A stretch of 12,427 nucleotides of DNA from NCBI GenBank assembly GCA_964521065.1, contig CAZFPQ010000215.1:1-12427 (forward strand), in the 5' to 3' direction. The first letter of the stretch is position 1; every line of letters begins with the position of its first letter. This DNA comes from CAYVAP01 sp964521065 (GTDB taxonomy: Bacteria > Bacteroidota > Bacteroidia > J057). The notes under the pieces were generated by a model. The model saw only the letters and a program-made list of their open reading frames with translations. It ran no database searches and was not told the DNA's origin. Positions 5,597 through 12,427 of this stretch are shown here, piece by piece. Made by a program: the position numbers and the translations under genes.

Positions 5597-8500
5597 TTAC
5601 AAATACTCCTTTTCTAGAATCGTGTTGAAAACAACTTGATATTTTTCCTCTATCTGTTGCAGCAGCGAGCTGGCCTCCTCGCTATAAAAGTGGGGGTACA
5701 AATTTTCCAGTTGGATCATCTTGTCACCTAATTTTTCAAAGTTAAAGGTGAAGCAGGCCCCCTTGATGCTATGGGCAATTTTAGAAATCAGCTCTTCGTT
5801 TCCGGCTTTTTCAAATGCTTCGTTTAGTTCTTTCAACTGGTCCCTTAAATGCCCTCGCCTAACCATGTCGAGTAAATCTTCAATGGTTTTTTCGTCGCGA
5901 AGCTGGTTCAGCATCGCAGAATAGTTGAAATCTACCCGAGAAGATTCACTGGTTTCTACGGACTCTTTGGTGCTTAACTTTTTTTCCGCTCCGCTGAAAT
6001 TGGTCCATTTTTTAACCATCAATCCCAGCTTGTCCGAGGTGAGTGGCTTACTCATATAATCGTCCATTCCAGCGGCGATACATCGCTCTTTTTCTCCTTT
6101 TATGGTTCCTGCCGTCAACGCAATAATGCTCGTTTGCTTGTTTTGGTTATGGGTCTCTCTGATCCGTCGAGTCGTTTCATAACCACTCATGCCAGGCATT
6201 TGAATGTCCATGAGGATCAATTCGAACTCGTGATTTTGTGCCAGTTCCAAAGCCCTTTCCCCATGTTCGGCTTCGACTATGTCAATGCCTTGGAACAGCA
6301 TGTTCAGCATGCTATGGGCCAATTTTCTATTCATCGCGTTGTCATCCACGATTAAAAGTGCTCTCCCCTTAAAGTCCAGGATTGGAGATGGCGGGATGGG
6401 AACAGTTTCTTCTACTAAGGTCTCTTCTGGTTTATTTTTTAATGCATACAGGGTTTGAACCAGCTCTTGCCTGTTGAGGGGTTTTTGTAAGTAGCCAGTG
6501 ATCGAATATTTGTCCTTTAATATTTGGTAAACCTCCCTGCTCAAAAGATCCGACATCATAAAAATGGGTAACTGTTGTGCCTCGGGAGGCAACAGTTCTC
6601 TCATCTTTTTGACTACCTCTTCTCCACTCAGAAGGGGCATGTTGTGGTCAAGTAGGACGGCATCATAATTTTGCCAGTTGGATTGTAATTCGAGCAGGCC
6701 CTCAAATCCATTGCTGGCGGTTTCAATCTGAATATTGCTTTCCTCAAGTAAGCTTTCAATGATTTCTATGCTTCTCGGATTGTCATCTACTAGTAAGATG
6801 GTGTTGATTTCTTCGGGGAAATCTTCTTCCATGAGAGAATCTTCTTCGAAGAGAAGGTTGAGGTCAAAATAAAAGGTGCTCCCTTCGCCTTGGGCGCTGC
6901 TTAGTTGCAAGGCTGATTCCATCAAAGCCAGAAGTTGGTTGGAAATAGATAGCCCAAGACCTGTGCCCCCATATTTTCTGGTAATGGAGGTGTCTTCTTG
7001 TGAAAAAGCTTCAAAAATTTTCTCTTGCTGAGCCTCAGAGATCCCGATGCCTGTATCCCTCACTCCAAACCTGAGGAGGGTTTTTCCTCCTTCATTAGTT
7101 TGTTTCAAGCAGGTAACGGATAGTTCTATTTCGCCTCTTTCGGTAAACTTTACGGCATTGCCCATGAGGTTTACCAATACTTGTTTTATCCTGATGCGAT
7201 CGGCCACCACAAACTGTGGAACATCTGAACCAATGTGAAGGAGTAATTCTATTTCTTTCTCCTTGAGTTTAAACTTAATGATCTCCACTATCTGGTAGAG
7301 CAACACGTGCAGGTCGGTGCGCTCCCATTCTAGTTCCAGTTTTCCTGCTTCAATTTTGGAGAAGTCCAGTATGTCATTGATTAAATCTAATAGGGTATTG
7401 GCAGAATAATTCACCGAGTGAATGTAATCCTCCTGTACATCATTAAGCCCAGTTTGTAACAGCAGCTCCGAAAAACCGATTACACTGTTGAGAGGGGTTC
7501 TGATTTCATGGCTCATGACGGCCAAGAATTCTGATTTGGCCAAGCTTGCTGCCTCAGCTTTTTCCTTGGAGCTTTTCAGCTCAATTTCTCCTACTTTCTC
7601 ATCTGTGATATCGCGAACGGCTCCTATCATTTTAATGGGCTTCCCTTCGGCATTCTTGACGATATACCCATATCCACAGACGTACAAAATTTTGCCATCA
7701 GGATGTATGACCCTATGAATGGGTTTATATTCTCCTGAGCCTTCCAGGAACTGATTTAATGTATCAAAAACAATGTCTCTGTCTTCAGGATGAATGCTAT
7801 TGAACCACAATTCATAATTTACCTCATCTTGTCCTTTCTTTCGGCCAAATATCTTGAATGTTCTATCATCCCAAATAACGGTATTGCTTAGCATATCCCA
7901 TTCCCAGATACCCAGTTGGGCTGAATCTGTCGCCATTTGTAGGCGCTGTTCAGACTCTTCGGCCCTTTCTTTAGCCTTTAAAAGATTGGCTTCGCTGCTC
8001 ACCAGCTCTTGCTCGGCTTTTTTGCGTTCAGAGATATTGACCAGCATTTTGGCAAACACCATGAGCAGGTCTTTTTCAATCTCAGAATAAACCTTTGGCT
8101 CCCTTACAGAATCAAAGCCCACGCATCCAAGACATTTTTCTCCTAGCATCAAAGGGAAGGTGATCAAGCTCTTGATATTTTGCTCTTGCAGAATGGCTTT
8201 AAACTCATCGTCATCAGCCATAGCCGAGGTATCAAGGATTCCCCAATTCTCTCCCTTTTTATGGCGTTCTGCCCACTTATTTATCGCAGAAATAGGTAGT
8301 TCCTGAAGGTTTTCTATTTCTGGTGAGATTCCCTCCGCACACCATTCGTAGGTATTTTGGGCAATCATTTTTTGCCAATCGTACTCAATGATATAGGTGC
8401 GATCAACATTGAAAAAACTGCCGATTTTTGCTAAGGCATTGGCAATCGCGTTAGGAACCTCGGAGAAGGGGATATTGATGAATTCTGAAGCCAGTTCAAT

Positions 8501-10678
8501 GAGGAATGCCCGAATCCGGGTTTGCTTAGCCAGGTTTTCCTCGTTCATTTTGTGCTCCGTGATATCGCGAATCACTCCAATCATTCTACTGGCATTCCCT
8601 CCCTCATCCCTAATTACATTGGCATTGGCATGAACATGACGTACTTGATCGATGGCGGGGATTACCCTGTGCACAGTATTATATTCTTTGATGCCCACCA
8701 AGGCATCTTCTATTTCTCTCTGTACCCGACTTAGGTCTTCTTGATGTAGCCTACTTGACCATGTCTCAAAAGAGATCTTATCCTTATCTCTATCATGGCC
8801 TAATAGTTCACAGGTTTTATCGTCCCACACAACGGTGTTTTCACCGATATTCCATTCCCAAATCCCAAGTTGAGCTGAGTCAATGGCCAGTTGTAAACGC
8901 TGTTCAGATTCTTCAGCCTTATCTTTTGCGGCTTTTAGTAATTGGATTTCCTTATGTTTCTCAATGGTTACATCGCGTACTACTCCCGTCATTCTCGTAG
9001 CCTCACCCTGCTCATCTCGGATCACGAACCCTTGGAAATTGAGATAAAGTTGTTTCCCCTTTGGCTGGACGATTCGGTGGGTTGAATTGTATTCATTTTT
9101 GTGCTTGATCGTCTCGACCAATTCTTCCGTTAACCTGAATTTTTCTTCCGGGAGCAAGCGATCGTACCATAAATCCCAGAGGTTTTCTTCTACCTCTTTG
9201 GTATACCCAAAAAGTTCATAGACTTTGCTATCCCAAACAATGGTGTTGTCGAGTAAATTCCATTCCCAAATTCCCAGTTGAGCTGATTCTACCGCTAGCT
9301 TTAAACGCTGCTCAGAGTCCTCTGCCTTTTCTTTGGCTTCCAAAAGCCTTGCCTCACTGTTGATTAGCTCTAGTTCCGCATGCTTTCGCTCGGTGATGTC
9401 TGTGGCAATGTAGAGCAGTTTGTTCTGCCCCATGGGAGTACCCCTTCCCTCAAACCACACGGTTTGCCCTTCAAATGTTAGAGGGTAGCTTATTTTTCCA
9501 GATGTGTCCTTATCTAAACAATGTTGGATAAAGCTTAGAAAGGCATCCGCCTGCTTTTGAGGGAAAACCTCATGAAGGGTTTTGCCTATGAGTTCTTCAA
9601 CCGGTGCATAGCTGAATTTGTCCTGATTTTTGGTCGGTGCAGCACTTATGTAGGTGCCATGGTAATCAATCTCGAAAACAAGATCCTCCATGGCGTTAAA
9701 GAGGCTGCTAAGCCTGGTAGAAGTGCGCAAAGCATTTTCCTTAGCCTCCTTGAGGGTGAGTTCTTGTTTTTTCTGTAAGCTAATATCCCTCTCAACCGCT
9801 ATCCAGTGGGTAACCCAACCTGTCTCATCTAATAAGGGAGTAAGGGACATATTGGTCCAGAACTCTTCCCCATTCTTTTTGTAATTGATCAGATCATACT
9901 CGCATGGCTCCCAGCTTTCCAGAGATGCCCTGATTTTATCCAATATGCTCCGATCTGTTTTGGGACCTTGTAAAATTCGAGGCGTTTGTCCAATCAATTC
10001 TTCTGGGGTATAACCCGTCATTTCGCAAAAGGCCCTGTTGGCAAATACGATCTTCGGCCCAGGTAAATCATAGGATTTGGCTTCTGTAATCAACACCGCA
10101 TCTTTGGTGGTTTTGATGACCGATTCAAAGAGCCTGAGTTCTTCTTCTTGTTTGCTTCTACTATGGTTTTCTAAATATCCTGAATGTGAAGTATAAATGT
10201 CATGCGCTTTGAGGGAAGCTGATTCGAGAGTGGGCTTGGATATGCCAATAGAGGCGTATTCATCTACTTCATGGAATTGCTTTTCTCCTTGGGTCGCGGG
10301 TAATTTTTTTAAGTCACTTATCCCTATTAAGATCACGTCTTCGGATTGGAGCCAATGAGGGGTACAACTAGCTCTATATTGACTTCCACGTACTTCCCAG
10401 GTGAGCGAAAAGTCTTTTAAGTTGGCAACCTTTGGTCCCTCACGCTTTGATAATCTCTGTAAAAATGTCCGAGAAGATTTGCATAGATATTGGTCGAGTT
10501 CAAATGTGTATGGATTCCCCTTGAGACCTAAGAAGGAAAAGAGCCTTTTGTCTGCGTGTACAACCTTGCAGTTTCCCCTTTCAAAGTAGAAAAGTCCAAA
10601 CGTAGCATGCTCCAGATAAAAATGGGAAGAATCACTGCCAGGGGCCAGCTCGTTGAATAAGGCAAAAAAATCTTTCAT
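5597..10678 (-). CDS. Hybrid sensor histidine kinase with PAS/GAF array, two receivers and Hpt
   Basis: About 1693 residues, with no signal peptide or transmembrane helix, so a cytoplasmic sensor. Order (rough positions): weak PAS-like domain 20-125; PAS 185-303; PAS 325-432; PAS 455-572; PAS 591-707; GAF 720-884; PAS 909-1026; HisKA 1047-1112; HATPase 1155-1277; receiver 1293-1412; receiver 1440-1558; Hpt 1600-1690. Key residues: phospho-acceptor His1057 in SHEIRTP; N-box Asn1170/Asn1174; DTGIGIS (Asp1208); GGTGLGLS; receiver Asp1344 (LLDHNMP) with Lys1399, and Asp1491 (LMDIQMP) with Lys1544; Hpt His1636 in AHSIKGA. A full internal His-Asp-His relay is therefore present, and the Hpt should pass phosphate to a separate response regulator that is not in the window. 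ATG at 10678 is taken; a GTG directly before it (10681) could also serve. No Shine-Dalgarno is seen. Signal and output are unknown. Confidence 0.95.
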   Translation of the reverse strand: MKDFFALFNELAPGSDSSHFYLEHATFGLFYFERGNCKVVHADKRLFSFLGLKGNPYTFELDQYLCKSSRTFLQRLSKREGPKVANLKDFSLTWEVRGSQYRASCTPHWLQSEDVILIGISDLKKLPATQGEKQFHEVDEYASIGISKPTLESASLKAHDIYTSHSGYLENHSRSKQEEELRLFESVIKTTKDAVLITEAKSYDLPGPKIVFANRAFCEMTGYTPEELIGQTPRILQGPKTDRSILDKIRASLESWEPCEYDLINYKKNGEEFWTNMSLTPLLDETGWVTHWIAVERDISLQKKQELTLKEAKENALRTSTRLSSLFNAMEDLVFEIDYHGTYISAAPTKNQDKFSYAPVEELIGKTLHEVFPQKQADAFLSFIQHCLDKDTSGKISYPLTFEGQTVWFEGRGTPMGQNKLLYIATDITERKHAELELINSEARLLEAKEKAEDSEQRLKLAVESAQLGIWEWNLLDNTIVWDSKVYELFGYTKEVEENLWDLWYDRLLPEEKFRLTEELVETIKHKNEYNSTHRIVQPKGKQLYLNFQGFVIRDEQGEATRMTGVVRDVTIEKHKEIQLLKAAKDKAEESEQRLQLAIDSAQLGIWEWNIGENTVVWDDKTCELLGHDRDKDKISFETWSSRLHQEDLSRVQREIEDALVGIKEYNTVHRVIPAIDQVRHVHANANVIRDEGGNASRMIGVIRDITEHKMNEENLAKQTRIRAFLIELASEFINIPFSEVPNAIANALAKIGSFFNVDRTYIIEYDWQKMIAQNTYEWCAEGISPEIENLQELPISAINKWAERHKKGENWGILDTSAMADDDEFKAILQEQNIKSLITFPLMLGEKCLGCVGFDSVREPKVYSEIEKDLLMVFAKMLVNISERKKAEQELVSSEANLLKAKERAEESEQRLQMATDSAQLGIWEWDMLSNTVIWDDRTFKIFGRKKGQDEVNYELWFNSIHPEDRDIVFDTLNQFLEGSGEYKPIHRVIHPDGKILYVCGYGYIVKNAEGKPIKMIGAVRDITDEKVGEIELKSSKEKAEAASLAKSEFLAVMSHEIRTPLNSVIGFSELLLQTGLNDVQEDYIHSVNYSANTLLDLINDILDFSKIEAGKLELEWERTDLHVLLYQIVEIIKFKLKEKEIELLLHIGSDVPQFVVADRIRIKQVLVNLMGNAVKFTERGEIELSVTCLKQTNEGGKTLLRFGVRDTGIGISEAQQEKIFEAFSQEDTSITRKYGGTGLGLSISNQLLALMESALQLSSAQGEGSTFYFDLNLLFEEDSLMEEDFPEEINTILLVDDNPRSIEIIESLLEESNIQIETASNGFEGLLELQSNWQNYDAVLLDHNMPLLSGEEVVKKMRELLPPEAQQLPIFMMSDLLSREVYQILKDKYSITGYLQKPLNRQELVQTLYALKNKPEETLVEETVPIPPSPILDFKGRALLIVDDNAMNRKLAHSMLNMLFQGIDIVEAEHGERALELAQNHEFELILMDIQMPGMSGYETTRRIRETHNQNKQTSIIALTAGTIKGEKERCIAAGMDDYMSKPLTSDKLGLMVKKWTNFSGAEKKLSTKESVETSESSRVDFNYSAMLNQLRDEKTIEDLLDMVRRGHLRDQLKELNEAFEKAGNEELISKIAHSIKGACFTFNFEKLGDKMIQLENLYPHFYSEEASSLLQQIEEKYQVVFNTILEKEYL

Positions 10679-11149
10679 CACTTTTGTTGCTTGGGGTGCC
10701 GGAGCAACTACTTGTTCCTCATCTCAATAAGTTAACAAACCTTCCTGATACTTATTTTTACCCAGCCATTCTCAAGAATGTGCGTGATGTTAGGAAAGTA
10801 AGTTTTTGGTAGGCAAAATATTAGCTCGGTAAATTTTAAAAAATCGTATTAATGGGATAGTACGCAATTTTACTCCCAAAATCGCCTACCTAAGTCTCAG
10901 GCAGAGAGGGAGATCAGGGCACAGTGTTCCTTTGAGATGGCGTAAGCCTAATGGATGATTTGTCCAATCTAATCAAGCCCAAAAAGCATGAAAAGATGAA
11001 AGTCTAAGCTCTTCAGGGAGACAAGGTGCTCACGCCTAAGGGGCGAGCATAATAGGGGCAGCATGAAGGTTTAGAACCGGAGGATGCTAGCTAAGCCCTT
11101 TTCTTTGTGGTTAGTCAATTCATCCCTTTTTTACCCGTTTCTCCTGAGA
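10679..11149. other. Non-coding spacer between the two kinase genes
   Basis: I find no coding sequence, RNA gene or element copy here. It should hold the promoter of the large kinase gene; no -33/-7 pair is good enough to assert. Three inverted repeats are visible: AATAAGT/ACTTATT near the kinase start (entered separately); GGTAGGC (10808-10814) with GCCTACC (10884-10890), separated by 69 bases; and an imperfect hairpin at 11027-11049 about 100 bases past the stop of the upstream gene, without a T-run. Confidence 0.6.
10726..10756. promoter_or_regulatory. Inverted repeat upstream of the large kinase gene (AATAAGT-N17-ACTTATT)
   Basis: A perfect 7-base inverted repeat with a 17-base spacer, 48-78 bases upstream of the ATG at 10678. 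It may be an operator or part of the promoter region. The sequence differs from the repeat upstream of crtY, although arm length and spacing are similar. Chance is possible in A/T-rich DNA. Confidence 0.3.
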
Positions 11150-12427
11150 TTATGGGAGGGAATGAGCCTTCTGCTCAGCCAATACGGGCACCCATTTTTG
11201 CAGACATTGTTTTACTGACTTGAGGGTGATGGGCTTGCTAAGAAAGTCCTGCATGCCGGCCATGGTGCAGCGCTCGCGATCCTCAGTAAACGTATTGGCG
11301 GTGAGGGCAATGATGGTAGGTTGTGCACTGCTTGCCCCCATGGATCGGATCTGTCTGGTTGCTTCTACTCCATCCATAACGGGCATTTGGATGTCCATGA
11401 ATATCAAGTCAAAGGTCTGTGTTTTTAGGGCCTCTACCGCCTCTGCTCCATTCCCGGCCACGGCGGCCTCTACCCCAAATCTTTGTAACATTTTGAGCGC
11501 CACTTTTTGGTTCACACGATTGTCCTCGACCAGGAGGACAGAATATGTCGATAGATCCAGCTCTGAATGGGTAAGAGCCTCAGGCTTTGACTTTTCAGTG
11601 GTGGAAGCGGCTTTTTGAGTGACCAAAAGCTGTGAAACGGCATTTTCTAGCAGACTTTGTCCTGCAGGTTTGCGAAGTATAAAGTTGAATATTTCCCGGC
11701 TTTTGGGAGGCTGATCCTGGGTGCTAAGTAAGATCATGGGAAGCGTGGCCAGGTCGGCTTTATGTCTGATATATCTGGCCAAGGTAAGCCCATCTAACTC
11801 AGGCATCTGATCATCCAGGATGGCAAGGTCCCATGACAAGGAGCGATCCTCTTCCAGGATGATTTTCAGATCAAGTGGTTTGGAGAAAGCTGAGACGATG
11901 GCCCCTTTGCTTTGGAGTTGGGACTGCAAGATGCCCAGGGCAGTAGAATTGTCGTCTACGAGCAGGATATGTTTACCGGTCAGGTCTAGCTTGGGTGATT
12001 CTTGCAGAGTTAGTTGTGCCTTTTTTAACCTTACCTGGAAAAAGAAGGAGGTACCTTTACCCTCTTCACTTTCCACCCAGATGCTCCCATCCATCAGGTT
12101 TACCAGTTGTTTTGCGATAGCCAGCCCGAGTCCCGTTCCTCCATACTTGCGAGTAGTAGAGGCATCTACCTGGCTAAAAGACTGGAAAAGCCGACCAACC
12201 TTTTCGGCTGGGATGCCGATTCCTGTATCTGCCACCTCGAACTCTAGCATGGTGCTGGCTGTGTCCTCTTCTATCTGCCTTGCTTTCAATATGACCTCAC
12301 CTTCGGAGGTGAATTTGATGGCGTTGCTGAGTAGGTTCATTAAAACCTGACGTAGCCTCCCGACATCCCCATTGAGATGAAGCGGTCCGGGGCATTCGAT
12401 TTCATAGGCGAGCTCTACCTGCTTAGA
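11150..12427 (-). CDS. Hybrid histidine kinase, C-terminal part (runs off the right edge)
   Basis: The frame is open to the edge, giving 425 visible residues; the true start is outside. An internal Met at 12340 is not the start, because the codons before it encode GDVGRLRQVL, the conserved lead into the ATPase N-box. Visible order (residues from the window edge): HATPase to about 135, with N-box NLLSNAIKFT (31-40), DTGIGIP (67-73) and GGTGLGLA (96-103); receiver about 150-270, acceptor Asp205 in ILDDQMP and Lys in ILRKP; second receiver about 295-415, acceptor Asp345 in FMDIQMP, Thr in ALTAN and Lys in SKP. No Hpt follows, so unlike its neighbour it needs a separate phosphotransfer protein. 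The ATPase and second receiver resemble those of the large kinase downstream, but the two genes are separated by 468 bases and may be transcribed separately. Sensor domains are not visible. Confidence 0.95.
   Translation of the reverse strand, partial: SKQVELAYEIECPGPLHLNGDVGRLRQVLMNLLSNAIKFTSEGEVILKARQIEEDTASTMLEFEVADTGIGIPAEKVGRLFQSFSQVDASTTRKYGGTGLGLAIAKQLVNLMDGSIWVESEEGKGTSFFFQVRLKKAQLTLQESPKLDLTGKHILLVDDNSTALGILQSQLQSKGAIVSAFSKPLDLKIILEEDRSLSWDLAILDDQMPELDGLTLARYIRHKADLATLPMILLSTQDQPPKSREIFNFILRKPAGQSLLENAVSQLLVTQKAASTTEKSKPEALTHSELDLSTYSVLLVEDNRVNQKVALKMLQRFGVEAAVAGNGAEAVEALKTQTFDLIFMDIQMPVMDGVEATRQIRSMGASSAQPTIIALTANTFTEDRERCTMAGMQDFLSKPITLKSVKQCLQKWVPVLAEQKAHSLP

Noticed and set aside
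9973..9990. LOV photoreceptor domain in the first clear PAS of the large kinase
   Set aside because: The segment reads GQTPRILQ; the flavin-binding Cys of the LOV motif NCRFLQ is absent, so a light-sensing call is not supported.
11027..11049. Rho-independent terminator for the upstream hybrid kinase
   Set aside because: The stem TGCTC…GCC/GGC…GAGCA needs a two-base bulge, lies about 100 bases after the stop and has no T-run.
11820..12350. A 176-codon plus-strand open frame
   Set aside because: It lies wholly antisense to the conserved ATPase and receiver domains of the hybrid kinase and has no recognisable features of its own.

Overview
The window looks like a piece of a Bacteroidota chromosome, probably a draft or metagenome assembly, and possibly Saprospiria-like. 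This placement is inferred from three things. Starts mostly lack a Shine-Dalgarno sequence and are A/T-rich. There are very large cytoplasmic multi-PAS hybrid kinases. The lycopene cyclase is of the CrtY type, and short-period tandem repeats lie between genes. All intact genes and all recognisable gene remnants lie on the minus strand, so transcription runs from right to left. A run of exactly 100 N (2254-2353) is flanked by two identical 55-base segments and looks like a scaffolding join rather than biology.

In transcription order, the right edge holds the 3' part of a hybrid histidine kinase (11150 to beyond 12427; ATPase domain and two receiver domains). After a 468-base non-coding stretch comes a very large cytoplasmic hybrid kinase (5597-10678). 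It has a PAS/GAF sensor array, HisKA, an ATPase domain, two receivers and a C-terminal Hpt. These two genes suggest phosphorelay signalling, but no partner response regulator with an output domain is present.

Immediately after the large kinase (4701-5596) is a gene graveyard. A ribokinase-like (PfkB family) fragment runs in one frame into a fragment of a medium-chain zinc-type alcohol dehydrogenase/quinone oxidoreductase. The chimera is interrupted by two copies of a small palindromic mobile element (4937-5096 and 5204-5393). Both copies are flanked by TAA target duplications, and they lie in opposite orientations. Next is crtY, an intact lycopene beta-cyclase (3442-4605) with an inverted repeat upstream. 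It is followed after 20 bases by the relic of a small multidrug resistance (EmrE/QacE-type) efflux gene that has lost its middle (3292-3422).

An AraC-family regulator (2383-3165) ends inside a 9-base tandem repeat at the assembly gap. Beyond it are a small predicted outer-membrane beta-barrel protein (1429-2004), an intergenic spacer with REP-like hairpins (1264-1409), and a putative lipoprotein alpha/beta hydrolase (80-1198). An 8-base tandem repeat forms the left edge. No tRNA, rRNA, CRISPR array or complete insertion sequence was seen. I see no convincing undescribed multi-gene system; the most novel feature is the palindromic element family and the remnants it sits in.
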